A stretch of 64,000 nt of DNA from an uncultured Alistipes sp. (GCA_944320665.1 CALUII010000002.1:1-64000); one strand, 5' to 3'. Positions 46,301-55,347 are shown, numbered from the stretch's first letter. Translations and numbers: made by a program. Notes: generated by a model not told the origin, from the sequence alone.

Positions 46301-46415
46301 CCGACGGCTGTTGGGCATAGGCCGCACCCGTCCACACCGTGAGCACCAAGGTGCACAGTGCAACGAGCCACCCCGCCCGACAGGTCGATTGCAAAAACTT
46401 GCAAAAACTTGTCAT
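43395..46415 (-). CDS. susC: SusC-family TonB-dependent outer-membrane transporter
   Basis: 1006 residues. A signal peptide (about 1-34, ending AAYAQ) precedes a CarboxypepD_reg-like domain (VSGKVIDAQGAPIVGAAVIEAG, in part) up to about residue 112. The plug contains LQGKAAGVQVMQPNGAPGQG and VLKDASSAAIYGSRAANGVILITTKQG, hallmarks of SusC. The beta barrel fills the rest. There is no N-terminal STN signalling domain, so it is not an ECF/anti-sigma-coupled receptor. It imports oligosaccharides using TonB energy. It is first in the locus, with a predicted promoter about 90 bases upstream. Confidence 0.96.
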   Translation of the reverse strand: MTSFCKFLQSTCRAGWLVALCTLVLTVWTGAAYAQQPSVSGKVIDAQGAPIVGAAVIEAGTTNGTSTGVNGEFTLGLRGGSNSIEVSCLGYTSRTIDVTGKSFVDVTLQEDAVSLDAVVAIGYGTVKQKDLTTAVSVVSTKDLTTRPITSASAALQGKAAGVQVMQPNGAPGQGMVVRVRGASSISSSNDPLYVVDGVPVGEGDYAIEFLSPNDIETMQVLKDASSAAIYGSRAANGVILITTKQGSRKKGPDISFSTFVGISEVAKTFDVLNAQQYRELMEETGAVSGLPENLTDQTDWFKETYSTGVNQNYQFSVSNANDDTSYFIGGGYTNEKGVIGTTSAERYNVRANIDQKVYKWVSANAGVTYSNYTNRGDIISGHGANRAGVVISTIATPTYAPIWDPENPGQYYNNFYGANLTSPLENMARTDMNKTMTDRLILTGGLTFYLYEGLQFRSTVTMDRRWVHTSEYLDPVRTSYGRTQHGTASDTRSDDMRMVYDNILTYNHTWNNVHNLEVMAGTSATTSVWEQLSGSRSYFSTENPLPNLNGGNNGGLRGQGYGKSEWAIMSYLARVSYNYDSKYLVTANFRADGSSKLAPKHRWGLFPSFSAAWRISGEQFMKNVSWINDLKIRAGWGQTGNQSGLNEYGYLQQYNPNYFDWTKESTAVPTVGSKSNIKNEELTWETTTQTNVGLDIALFNNRLNLTFDYYYKYTKDLLMTVPMPEPYPNLTRNEGEMSNQGFEFVVSSVNITKPNFTWTTDLNISVNRNKLEKLTLQQVYYYSKTADVTNDYVIRMTPGQPLSMFWGYISDGVDPETGDLMYRDLDGNGEITPSDKTWIGNANPKFTFGMTNNFSWKGLNLSVLITGSYGNDIFNASRIETEGMNNGNNQTTEVLRRWRIPGQVTDIPRATTNAYNLKNSTRWVEDGSYLKVKNITLSYDITSPKLRKAYISRIQPYISLQNFITWTGYSGYDPEVSQSTDATSMGIDWGTYPNVKTVVVGLNINF

Positions 46416-46505
46416 AGAATTAGGGTTTAAGTTAGTAAATCAGAAAACAGCTTTCTTAGTAGCTTACATTAACCATGGGCCCCATATTCGGAGCCTAACC
46501 AAGAA

Positions 46506-46536
46506 CAAAAATAAGAATTTTCGCTTAGAAACCAAA
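46506..46536 (-). promoter_or_regulatory. Predicted promoter of the glycan locus
   Basis: On the minus strand the -7 box is TATTTTTG (46506-46513) and the -33 box is TTTG (46533-46536), with a 19-base spacer. The rest of 46416-46775 is AT-rich and has no gene. Confidence 0.55.
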
Positions 46537-46709
46537 CGTTTCGAACATAAATATAAACAACTACCTGCAATAAGACCTGATAAAAGGTTGTTCCATAAAA
46601 GATTACAGTTTTATTTTCGGAGTAAGCATCAATCTCTCCGCATCATTCATATAGCACACTGAATATCTGTACTTTACACCACAACTCACTCTCCACATTC
46701 AGATACGAC

Positions 46710-46738
46710 GAGGTCCTGCCGGCAACCGGCAGGACCTC
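46710..46738. terminator. Strong hairpin after the amidohydrolase gene
   Basis: Perfect 13-base GC-rich stem (46710-46722 with 46726-46738) and a 3-base loop, 38 bases past the amidohydrolase stop. Neither strand has a following T-tract. Confidence 0.5.
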
Positions 46739-46775
46739 ATTCCGAGCTCACTGGAGCCTATTTCTGCTTCGCAAC

Positions 46776-48086
46776 CTATCGGGCTACAATCTTTTGCACC
46801 GCCTCACGGGCCTCGGCATAGAGTGCGGGCAGATCCACACGCAACAAGCGCCGATTTTCTACCAGCAGCTCTCCGTCGACCACCACCGTCTCAACATCCG
46901 CTGCCTTGGCACAATAGACCAGATCGGGAATCAACTCGTTGACAGGCTGCAAATGGGGCTTCTGCAGATCGATAAGAATCACATCGGCCAATGCACCGGG
47001 GCGAATCACACCCAGCTCGTCGCCATACCCCAGAGCGCGGGCACCATTCACCGTCACCATCTTCAACAATTCGTAGGCCGGCAGCGAACAGGGATCACCC
47101 GTTGCCGACTTCTGCAGGAACGACGCCGAACGCATCTCCTCCCACATGTCGAGGTCGTTGTTCGAACACGGGCCGTCGGTTCCGATCGTCACCAAGGCCC
47201 CGGCCTGCACCATTCGTTCAACGGGGGCTACCCCACTCGAAATCTTCATGTTACTCTGCGGATTATGCGACACAGCCACTCCGCGCGCCACCAGCGTGGC
47301 CAGATCCCGTTCATCCACATGCACACAATGAGCCGCCACGGTGTGCTCGTCAAGCACCCCGAGCCGATCGAGGTGCTCTACGGGCGAACATCCGTAACGT
47401 TCGCGGATGATCCGCATCTCATCCTGCGTCTCGGAGACATGCGTCATGAAGTGCAAGCCGTGGCGTCGGGCAAACTCCTTGCCACGCACCAGGTTTTCGG
47501 GCGATACCATATAGGCCGAATGGGGTGCAACGGCCACACGCACCCGCCCGCTGCGGGCAGCCCGTGCCACGGCCTCCTCCATCTGAGGGAAGACCTCCTC
47601 GACGTTCGAGTCAAAATAGTTGCACCCCAACCAAGCACGGATACCCAATTCGTGCACCGGCTCAACGCAGTGATTCTCCCAATAATACATATCGACGAAC
47701 GACGTCACGCCCCCCAGCAACAACTCGGCAATACCCAAACGGGTACCCACCACCACCTCTTCGGGGCGTTGTTTCGACTCGAAAGGCCAGATATGGTCGT
47801 AGAGCCAGCGCATAAGCGGAATATCATCGGCCCGATTGCGTTGAAGCGTCATGGCCGCATGGCAATGCGTGTCGATCAGGCCGGGCATCAGCACCCGGCC
47901 GCGGCCGTCGATGCGGTGCACGTCGGGATGTGCCGCACGAAAAGTCTCGGCCTCTTCGGCCCGCTCGGTCACCAGCACGATGCGGTTTCCGTCGATGCCA
48001 ACCCATCCCGTAAAGACGCCACCTCCGGCCTCGGCCGACGCGGCGGTCATGGGCAGCACCATGCAATTTTCAAACAAAAGCGTCAT
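46776..48086 (-). CDS. Amidohydrolase, probable S-adenosylhomocysteine/methylthioadenosine deaminase
   Basis: 436 residues of the SsnA/Atz-type amidohydrolases. The metal site comes from GLIDTHCHAAMT (HxH), HCVHV, and Asp in TDGPCSNNDLDMW. HFMTHVSETQDE carries another ligand and the catalytic Glu. These match MtaD-type deaminases, which turn S-adenosylhomocysteine or 5'-methylthioadenosine into inosyl compounds. Other nucleoside or amine deaminases of the family remain possible. It starts 24 bases after the DUF1573 gene, so it belongs to the exbB-exbD-tonB transcription unit. Confidence 0.85.
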   Translation of the reverse strand: MTLLFENCMVLPMTAASAEAGGGVFTGWVGIDGNRIVLVTERAEEAETFRAAHPDVHRIDGRGRVLMPGLIDTHCHAAMTLQRNRADDIPLMRWLYDHIWPFESKQRPEEVVVGTRLGIAELLLGGVTSFVDMYYWENHCVEPVHELGIRAWLGCNYFDSNVEEVFPQMEEAVARAARSGRVRVAVAPHSAYMVSPENLVRGKEFARRHGLHFMTHVSETQDEMRIIRERYGCSPVEHLDRLGVLDEHTVAAHCVHVDERDLATLVARGVAVSHNPQSNMKISSGVAPVERMVQAGALVTIGTDGPCSNNDLDMWEEMRSASFLQKSATGDPCSLPAYELLKMVTVNGARALGYGDELGVIRPGALADVILIDLQKPHLQPVNELIPDLVYCAKAADVETVVVDGELLVENRRLLRVDLPALYAEAREAVQKIVAR

Positions 48087-48110
48087 AATTCACACTCTAT
48101 CTCAGTGATT

Positions 48111-48656
48111 TCACTCCTCTTCATCAACCGAACAGCCCCGCACCGTGATGACCTGCAACCCCTCCACGGCATTGGAGAAGATCTGAATCACCTTGTGAAA
48201 GATTCCCGGCTCGCTTTTGATCGGCTGATACGTCACACGGATCACCCCTTCGCCTCCCGGCGACACGGGGCGACGAGGAAAGGTTGCCTTGATACACGAA
48301 CACGATGTCACGACACGCGTAACGACCAAAGGAACATTTCCCTCGTTGACAAACGGAAAGTCGTAGGACAAATCGCCTCCCCTGCGCGGCACATCGCCAA
48401 AATCGTGATACGCCTGCAACAACCGCATCGCAGCTCCCCGCGGCCGCTCCATTCCGACACTGTCGGCGGGCAACCCCTCACCGGAAGCGGCAGCATGCAT
48501 CGATACGGCCTCGACCTCCGGCCCGGCAACGCCACATCGCGTGCGGACCGAAAGAGTGCTTTCATGTGCCGAGGCCCTCTGTGCCGCAGGCAACAGACCG
48601 CAAACTCCGACACACACCAGCATTGCCCTCCGTATTACACTCATTCTCAAAATCAT
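48111..48656 (-). CDS. DUF1573-domain exported protein
   Basis: 181 residues with a signal peptide (about 1-30, ending RASAHE). The C-terminal 100 residues are a DUF1573 beta sandwich: YHDFGDVPRRGGDLSYDFPFVNEG, in part, then VVTSCSCIKATFPRRPVSPG, where the CSC pair is family-typical. The middle is low complexity. The function is unknown; such domains resemble Ig-like adhesion or assembly modules. Its ATG overlaps the tonB stop by three to four bases, a sign of coupled translation. An internal ATG at 48644 would remove four residues. Confidence 0.8.
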   Translation of the reverse strand: MILRMSVIRRAMLVCVGVCGLLPAAQRASAHESTLSVRTRCGVAGPEVEAVSMHAAASGEGLPADSVGMERPRGAAMRLLQAYHDFGDVPRRGGDLSYDFPFVNEGNVPLVVTRVVTSCSCIKATFPRRPVSPGGEGVIRVTYQPIKSEPGIFHKVIQIFSNAVEGLQVITVRGCSVDEEE

Positions 48657-49339
48657 TTCAATCTGAACACATAAGTTATCGTACCGCCCTGTACCGGAGC
48701 CTGACTTTCGGTGAACTTCGCCTTGCGGGCCGCCACCAGCGCCGCCTCGATCAACTCCGGATCCGACGAGGTAGACCCCTTGGGCTCGTAAGCCGCCGAG
48801 GTGACGTTGCCCGTTGGACCGACGGTCACGCGCACCACCACCTTGCCGCTGCGATTACCCGGATAGGAGGGACGGGGCAGTGCTCCCCGCAGGCCTCGTC
48901 CCTGCAAGCCTCGATCAAGTTGATCGAGGCCGTCGGTACTCAAGCCCGGTCCCGTACCGCTGGCCTTATCCTCCCCCTCGGGAGCGTGGGGATTGCCCGC
49001 CTGGTCGGGTTCATCGGCCCCACCCTTGTTCATTTTGAACAGGGCACGCGGATTGGGCGTCTGTGTCGTCTCGTCCCGACCGGAGACCTGGGCGGTCTGC
49101 TCCACCGGGGCCGCCGTCTCGTGCACACGAGGCTCGTTCGGAGTCCGGCGCGGCGGACGCGGCGGCTCCACGACGGGCGGCTCCGTGAGATCGATGAGGA
49201 TCGTATCCTCCTTGGCCTCGTCGATCCGGAAGTCGAACGTCACGAAAGCAAACAACCCTCCGAGCACCACTACATAGAGCGCTGCCGCCAAGGTTGCCCA
49301 ACGTCGTGGCGAACGATCGTTCGGGTTATAGTAATACAT
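48653..49339 (-). CDS. tonB: Energy transducer TonB
   Basis: 228 residues. A cytosolic start and one membrane helix (about 15-35, LAAALYVVVLGGLFAFV) precede a Pro/Arg/Glu-rich periplasmic spacer. The C-terminal domain includes VVVRVTVGPTGNVTSAAYEP and AALVAARKAKF, typical of Bacteroidetes TonB. It passes proton-motive energy from ExbB/ExbD to outer-membrane transporters such as the nearby SusC. It lies 113 bases after exbD and overlaps the DUF1573 gene. Confidence 0.9.
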   Translation of the reverse strand: MYYYNPNDRSPRRWATLAAALYVVVLGGLFAFVTFDFRIDEAKEDTILIDLTEPPVVEPPRPPRRTPNEPRVHETAAPVEQTAQVSGRDETTQTPNPRALFKMNKGGADEPDQAGNPHAPEGEDKASGTGPGLSTDGLDQLDRGLQGRGLRGALPRPSYPGNRSGKVVVRVTVGPTGNVTSAAYEPKGSTSSDPELIEAALVAARKAKFTESQAPVQGGTITYVFRLK

Positions 49340-49452
49340 AACAGATTCGCATCAAAAAATCAACCATCTTGTGCCGGCCCCCAGGTCGCAAAACAGGCCT
49401 CGGAGCCGACCGTGCCCGCATACACGGGCACATCGCCGCACGATCGTCCCAG

Positions 49453-49857
49453 CTATTGGGCCGACGTAGCCAGAATCAATTTGTAGCCGTTGTCCTTGGC
49501 GATATTCATCACCTTCACCACCTCGTCCACAGCCACCGTCTTGTCGCAATGCAACGACACGGTTGCATCCTCCTTATCGCCAAGGCGCTCACGCAGCGCC
49601 TGCTCCACACCGTCGATTCCCTGCACACGTTCGAGTTCGACGTAGTAATTGTAGTGCGTCCCCTCCTGCTGGATCGAAACCGTAGTCATTGCCTTGTCCT
49701 TGAGTTGATTGGAACTCTTGGGCAGCATCAGTTTCAGGGCATTGGGGTTGATCAGCGTCGTTGCGATAAGCAAAAAGAGCAGCAGCAGGAACATCAGGTC
49801 GGTCATCGACGAAGCCGAAAACGACTTATCGACCTTCGAGCCATGTTTGATAGCCAT
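49453..49857 (-). CDS. exbD: Biopolymer transport protein ExbD
   Basis: 134 residues. One membrane helix (about 18-38) carries the conserved SSMTDLMFLLLLFLLIATT stretch, in which the Asp is needed for proton flow. A periplasmic domain ending AKDNGYKLILATSAQ follows. With ExbB it forms the motor for TonB. The start is 12 bases after the exbB stop. Only one exbD copy is present, whereas many Bacteroidetes loci have two. Confidence 0.92.
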   Translation of the reverse strand: MAIKHGSKVDKSFSASSMTDLMFLLLLFLLIATTLINPNALKLMLPKSSNQLKDKAMTTVSIQQEGTHYNYYVELERVQGIDGVEQALRERLGDKEDATVSLHCDKTVAVDEVVKVMNIAKDNGYKLILATSAQ

Positions 49858-49869
49858 ACCTTAAATATA

Positions 49870-50547
49870 TTATTTCTGAACCGGCTGATTCAGGATGTCC
49901 ATAAACGCAATCGAATTGGCCTCCATCTGGAAGACGAGCTTCTCGATCCGGGCTACCAGATAGTTGTATCCGAAATAGGCCGGGATACCGACAATCAGAC
50001 CCATCACCGTGGTGACCATCGCCACATACATACCGCTCGACAGCAGTCCCAGATCGACCGTGCCGCCCGCTGCCGACATATCCATGAAGGTCTGCACCAT
50101 ACCGAGCACCGTACCGAGGAAACCGATCATCGGGGCACCACCGGCAATCGTTGCCAGGAAAGGCAGGTTGGTTTCGAGTTTCGAGACTTCGAGATTGGCC
50201 ACGTTCTCGATCGCGGTCTGCACGTCACTCATCGGACGGCCAATGCGCTCGATGCCCTTCTCGATCATGCGGGCGATGGGCGTATCGGTCTTCTTGCACA
50301 GGTTCACGGCAACCGAAATCTTGCCGTCGGAGATGTAGTCGCGGATGCGGTTCATGAAGTTCATGTCGAGCGACGACGCCTTGCGGATGGCCATGAAGCG
50401 TTCGACAAAGATAAAGATCGTCACACCACCCAGAATCAGCAACGGCCACATCAGCCATCCGCCTTTGGTGAACAGCTCCCACAATCCCATTCGGGTCTCC
50501 TCATTGGTCACCACCGTCTCGGCGGCGGCCTGCAACATTGTAATCAT
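49870..50547 (-). CDS. exbB: MotA/TolQ/ExbB proton channel protein
   Basis: 225 residues with three membrane helices (about 29-47, 120-145 and 155-180). The signature covers PFLATIAGGAPMIGFLGTVLGMVQTF and GLLSSGMYVAMVTTVMGLIVGIPAY in parts. It is the inner-membrane stator partner of ExbD. It starts the operon; a clear TAnnTTTG box was not found in the 100 bases upstream. tamB precedes it on the same strand, so read-through is possible. Confidence 0.92.
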   Translation of the reverse strand: MITMLQAAAETVVTNEETRMGLWELFTKGGWLMWPLLILGGVTIFIFVERFMAIRKASSLDMNFMNRIRDYISDGKISVAVNLCKKTDTPIARMIEKGIERIGRPMSDVQTAIENVANLEVSKLETNLPFLATIAGGAPMIGFLGTVLGMVQTFMDMSAAGGTVDLGLLSSGMYVAMVTTVMGLIVGIPAYFGYNYLVARIEKLVFQMEANSIAFMDILNQPVQK

Positions 50548-50648
50548 AACGTTTTAGAAATTTGTGTGTTTTATTTGAGTTTTTTCGTTTTGTTCCGTTC
50601 TTCACGTACCGCATGCCGGGAGTTTCGTCCGTCGTCTTCAACGCGCAC

Positions 50649-53600
50649 TCACTCCCCCACCGGAGGATCCTCATCCCCGACAAGGGGCCCGGCCGACTCC
50701 GGACCGCTGCCGGGCAGAGCAGCTACACCGAACGTCTGGTAGACGGCGGTGTCGCCCGCCCGATCCGGATCATTCCTCGTTGCCGAATCGCCCCGATCGG
50801 TTTGAATCGGTTCGATCCGCAACGTATCGTGACGACTCCGGGCCATGCGCCGTGCAAGACGCCGTTCGCGTCGTTTGCGGCTCGAGAAACGATCACGCAC
50901 CCGTTCGCGAAGATCCTTGAAGTTATTGAAATCCTCCTTGTAGTAGATACCGATGCCGGTCTCCTGCAAGCCCTGGTTTTCATCAAACCGGTCGATCGTC
51001 TGGGTGAATCCCCTCAAACGCAGAGTCCCCGCCCGGTCGATGAGCCACGTGACATAGGCTTCTCCCATGAAATTCGACATGCGGTTGACGGTCTGACTGT
51101 TGTCCATGATATAGTTGCCCTCGAGCTCCACGAAGAGGCGGTCGTTGATCAAACTCTTCGACAGTCCGAAATCGAGTTCGTCGCTCGTCAACTCCGATTT
51201 GGGACGGTAGTCAATGTTGATGTTGTATCCACCGATCGACAACAGATTACTCAACTGGTTCGAGAGGAATTCGAGCCCCGTACCAAACGACGAAGCGCCG
51301 AGATTGGAGGCCGTATTCTCGTTCTCGGACATGAAACTGCCGAAAACCAGCAGGTAGAAGAACTGCGTATCCATCGTCTCCGACGTCGCCAGTGCCTCGG
51401 AGATAATGGCTTGCGTCTCCGGATCGGTCTGCGGCACACGCACCGCAAAGGAGATATCCGGATGCAGCAGTTGATCGCCCAGATGGATGACGCACTCCAC
51501 CGGAACCGAACGATCGCCGCTGACGTTGTTGCTCGTCGTCCCCGAGAGCAACGGCGTAAGCGATGCCTTGAGCTTGTAGATGGCATCGATGTCGATCCGT
51601 GCATCCATCGGAGAACCGGTCCACTGAATGGTCGAGCCGTTCTCGATGAGGAACTTGCGCGTAATGAGGTTCTGCAGCGAGAGGTCGTAGCTACCCTCCG
51701 CAATCGCATAATCGCCATACATCTCGAAGAGGTTCTGGCGCGGATTGATCTGCAGGTTGAGCGTTCCCTCGCCCCGTCCCTGCAGAACGCTGCCGGCCAT
51801 ATCCAACTCCAGGTCGAGATTGGGACGGATGTTGAGTTCCATCGAGATATTCATCGTCCCTTGAGTCGTCGTGCGCTGTTTCCGCTGCTGCTCGAAGAGA
51901 CGTCTCTTCTGCGCCAACAGATCGGCGGCATCCTTCGGCGCCGGAGCCTTGAAAACGACAAAATCGGCATTCGAAATATCCGACTTGCCCGACAACGGAA
52001 GCACGAAGGTCGACCGGTCATCGGTCGTGGCCGTAATATCCATATTCACCCCGCGCTTGTCGCCCGTGATGGAGGCGAAACCCGATGCGTAAATCCGGCC
52101 ATAGAACGTGTCGTTGTCACGCGGCGTGGTATTGAGCACCAACATGCGGCTCGGAACCACTTGAACGCCGTAGGCAATATTGGAGAGGTGTTCGAGATTG
52201 AGGTCGATACTCATCAGTCCGCGGTTGTCCTCGGGATCGAAGAGCGGCACGTTGCGGGCGATAAGGTGGTTCTTCTCGACCTGCAGCAATACCTCGGGTG
52301 CCGTATAGGTCACCTTCGTAAAATCGACCGTGGTCGAAAGGCCCACAGCACGTATCTCACCCGAAAGTTCGGCCGCACGGCCCCGTCCCTCGAGGGTCAG
52401 ATGCGCCGAAGCTCGCCCCTCCGTGCCGGATACCACGCCCTCCAGCACCGGATCGAGCAGCCCCAGATCGAGGCTGTCCACCGCCATCCAGGCATAGTAG
52501 CGGCCATCGGCCGGAGCGTAGAATCCCTGCACCAGCGTATCGCGACTGATGCGATTAGACACCGCAACACGAGCGCGGTTGCGCAGAAAATCCCATTGCG
52601 AAACCAACTGCAGGGGCGGAGCCTGTATCCCGTTTACGGCCAGCGAGTCGAAACCGATGTCGGCCACGACTTCGCTGCGTTTCAGGGCCGACTTGACGGT
52701 GGCCGAACCGCTCGTGCGGCCTTCGATCGCATACCCCATGCGGTCGACCAGGTGCGACAGCGGCGAGAGATCAAAATTGCGCAGACGTACGGTCAACGAA
52801 TCCTCGCGGCTGCGGGAGGCGATGCCGTTCACCAACAGCCACTGCTGCTCGTTGCGGACGTAGAAGTGGTCGATATCCACCCGTGCCGTATCGATCGATA
52901 TGCGTTGTGCCAGCACCCGCCACGTGTTGTCCCCCCGGCGCAGGAACGACGGCAGGATACGCACATCGAGCACCCGTCCCGACACTCCGGGTTCCGGAGC
53001 AATGCCCGCGGCAAAGCTGAATTGGCCCGAGAAACGGTCGACCGTATCGTTGAAGGCCGTCGTGAGCTGCACGCGTCCTTCACGGGCACCGCCCGTCATC
53101 GAGAGGTTATGCAGGTGCAGCATGCCCATATAGAAATCCTCTGAGGCGGCATGAAATCCGAGCGAATCCCCACGGTTGCTGGCCGTAATGCGAATTTTGG
53201 TGGCCAGCATGCGTTCACGTTCGAGGTAGTCCGACGAAGCCGACAGCATCAACCGGTCACTCGCCGGATTGAAGAGCAGCGTCAGATTCGATCCATTGGC
53301 AATCTGCAGCCCGGGGGTAATGGCATCGACCACGGGATTGACGTTCTTCACCTCCACCTTGAGCATCGAGAAGTCATCGGCAGCCGTCGCCGGAAGTGAC
53401 TCCCGGTCGGAGGCACGCGACCGATCGTAGAGCATCGGCAGAGAGCGCCATGCGGCCTCCTTCAGATAGCCGAAGATCTCACGGTAACTGGTCTTGCTGC
53501 GGAACGTGGCGTCAACAAAATCCGAACGCAGCTCTATTGATTTATTATGTGCCGAGTTTTCGCCCCGCAGCAACACCTCACGTGCCTGCAGCAGGCTGTC

Positions 53601-55328
53601 GTTATAACGATACGACGCGTCCAGCACGCGGATCGTACCGTTCATGTCATCGAGCGAACGGCCGCTGCCCTGGGCCACAATCCGGGCCTTGAGTTGCGAC
53701 ACCGAATCGCGGCGGTTGAAGTGAAGTGCAGCCAGGTCGGCCCGGCGCAGATCCAACGCAAAGTCATATCGGGGCACCGAATCGTTCAGATCGAAGAGCC
53801 CGGCAAAATCGAAGTTCAGATGCGGATCACGGGCCGCAATGCGGCCGTCAAACTCGCGGTTGAAAAGGTGGCCATCGAACCTCAACGAATCGTAGCCATA
53901 CCCGTTGAATTCGAAGCGTTGCACCTCACCCGTGAGGTCGCCATCGGAGAGCCCCCGACCCAAAACGCCATCGACACGAGCCGTAACCGTCGCACGTCCC
54001 AGACGTGGATTGTCGAGCAGTTCGCCCAAATGGACCTCCTGCACAGCCACTTGGCCCTGCACGTGGCGACGCATCCCCTCGGCCGGTTTCACCGTGAGAT
54101 TACAGGTTGCCCCGCCGACCGAGGTGGTCAAGGCACTGCGCATGCGGAACGAAGACAACGTTCCGGCGAATTGGCCCGTCAGATGAATGCGCCCTGACCG
54201 GTCCACCACACGAACCACCCCATCGGGCAACCCCTTGCCGTTGCCGAACGAGGCGAGCATCTGATCCAGGTCGGCCGCCACGGTGGTCAGACGCATCGAC
54301 TCCAGATCGAAGCGCGTGCGTCGCACGTCAGGCAGCCCCTGCACGGAGGCCACAGCCTCCAAACGGGTTTCAGCCCCGGTTTCAAGTCGGTCGATCGAGG
54401 CACGGAAGTCGGCAACCGTTCCCTCGACGTCGAAATCCATTCGACTGAAGGTTGTATTCCAACGGCGTAACGACGGTGCAAAATAGGCCACGTCGCTCAT
54501 CGCCAGACGAGACCGACGCACCGCGGCATCGATCCGCACGTTGTGCACAAAATCCTTGAAATCGGCCCACGACCCGCCCTCGATCGCGATGTGCGGCATG
54601 TAGATGGAGGAACGTCGCGTGCGTAGCGCCGCCTCGTCGAGGCGAATGGATCCGTTATCGAGTTTGAGATATCCCTGCACCTCGGCCACCTCGAAACCGC
54701 TGCGGCCCCGGCTCCCGAGCGACTCGATATCCATCGAGATCTGCGAACCCGCAATCACCAGATCCTTCACTGCGGCATGCAGGTCAATGAAGTGCATGTT
54801 CCAGAAATCGACCCCGTACTCCGGGTTGCGGTGCTCAAGTCGCTCGATCCGCAACTCCATGCTGTCGATCGAGGCCGAAGAGATGGTCAGTTTGAAGTTT
54901 CCCTTTTTCGGTTTGTCCGGGTTGCTCAGGCGCTCAATCAACTGCTTGATGTTCATCACACTGTCGGGTGTCTCCCGCAGGTGCAGCTGGACGCCCCGTG
55001 CCTCGGCACGTCCCAGGATGACGCCGTCACTCAGAATCCCGAAGCCCGTGACATAGGCCCCCAGATCCCGCACATAAAGCAACGTATCACCCTGATAATC
55101 CTCAACATAGAAATCCTCCGCCCGCAATCGGTTGAAGAGGCCGATCCGCACCCGTCCGATGCTCACCGTAGTCTCCAGTTTGCGCGATACGAAGTCTGCC
55201 GCACGATGTACGACAAAGTTCTGCACCGCCGGAATATCCAGCAATACAGAGACCCCCACAGGCAACAGCAGCAGCAACAAAACGAATGCCGCGACCACTT
55301 TTCCCAATATTTTTATAACTTTGCGCAC
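50649..55328 (-). CDS. tamB: Translocation and assembly module protein TamB
   Basis: 1559 residues from GTG at 55326-55328. An N-terminal membrane anchor (about 9-30, VVAAFVLLLLLLPVGVSVLL) precedes a very long repetitive beta-rich region, the TamB beta-groove. The C-terminal DUF490 domain includes GDYAIAEGSYDLSLQNLITRKFLIENGSTI and SLINDRLFVELEGNY in parts. TamB spans the periplasm and is implicated in outer-membrane protein assembly and phospholipid transport. tamA is not adjacent. It is divergent from tsaD, with its TAAATTTG box 20 bases upstream. Confidence 0.93.
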   Translation of the reverse strand: MRKVIKILGKVVAAFVLLLLLLPVGVSVLLDIPAVQNFVVHRAADFVSRKLETTVSIGRVRIGLFNRLRAEDFYVEDYQGDTLLYVRDLGAYVTGFGILSDGVILGRAEARGVQLHLRETPDSVMNIKQLIERLSNPDKPKKGNFKLTISSASIDSMELRIERLEHRNPEYGVDFWNMHFIDLHAAVKDLVIAGSQISMDIESLGSRGRSGFEVAEVQGYLKLDNGSIRLDEAALRTRRSSIYMPHIAIEGGSWADFKDFVHNVRIDAAVRRSRLAMSDVAYFAPSLRRWNTTFSRMDFDVEGTVADFRASIDRLETGAETRLEAVASVQGLPDVRRTRFDLESMRLTTVAADLDQMLASFGNGKGLPDGVVRVVDRSGRIHLTGQFAGTLSSFRMRSALTTSVGGATCNLTVKPAEGMRRHVQGQVAVQEVHLGELLDNPRLGRATVTARVDGVLGRGLSDGDLTGEVQRFEFNGYGYDSLRFDGHLFNREFDGRIAARDPHLNFDFAGLFDLNDSVPRYDFALDLRRADLAALHFNRRDSVSQLKARIVAQGSGRSLDDMNGTIRVLDASYRYNDSLLQAREVLLRGENSAHNKSIELRSDFVDATFRSKTSYREIFGYLKEAAWRSLPMLYDRSRASDRESLPATAADDFSMLKVEVKNVNPVVDAITPGLQIANGSNLTLLFNPASDRLMLSASSDYLERERMLATKIRITASNRGDSLGFHAASEDFYMGMLHLHNLSMTGGAREGRVQLTTAFNDTVDRFSGQFSFAAGIAPEPGVSGRVLDVRILPSFLRRGDNTWRVLAQRISIDTARVDIDHFYVRNEQQWLLVNGIASRSREDSLTVRLRNFDLSPLSHLVDRMGYAIEGRTSGSATVKSALKRSEVVADIGFDSLAVNGIQAPPLQLVSQWDFLRNRARVAVSNRISRDTLVQGFYAPADGRYYAWMAVDSLDLGLLDPVLEGVVSGTEGRASAHLTLEGRGRAAELSGEIRAVGLSTTVDFTKVTYTAPEVLLQVEKNHLIARNVPLFDPEDNRGLMSIDLNLEHLSNIAYGVQVVPSRMLVLNTTPRDNDTFYGRIYASGFASITGDKRGVNMDITATTDDRSTFVLPLSGKSDISNADFVVFKAPAPKDAADLLAQKRRLFEQQRKQRTTTQGTMNISMELNIRPNLDLELDMAGSVLQGRGEGTLNLQINPRQNLFEMYGDYAIAEGSYDLSLQNLITRKFLIENGSTIQWTGSPMDARIDIDAIYKLKASLTPLLSGTTSNNVSGDRSVPVECVIHLGDQLLHPDISFAVRVPQTDPETQAIISEALATSETMDTQFFYLLVFGSFMSENENTASNLGASSFGTGLEFLSNQLSNLLSIGGYNINIDYRPKSELTSDELDFGLSKSLINDRLFVELEGNYIMDNSQTVNRMSNFMGEAYVTWLIDRAGTLRLRGFTQTIDRFDENQGLQETGIGIYYKEDFNNFKDLRERVRDRFSSRKRRERRLARRMARSRHDTLRIEPIQTDRGDSATRNDPDRAGDTAVYQTFGVAALPGSGPESAGPLVGDEDPPVGE

Positions 55329-55347
55329 TGAAGGCTTGTTTAACCTG

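Noticed and set aside
41895..46430. A 1511-codon open frame on the plus strand opposite susC and susD
   Set aside because: It is antisense to two well-supported genes. High GC and codon bias remove stop complements; the translation is Arg/His/Gly-rich with no domain.
50562..53144. An 860-codon plus-strand frame opposite tamB
   Set aside because: tamB is continuous over 1559 codons with its anchor and DUF490 domain; the opposite frame shows no protein features.
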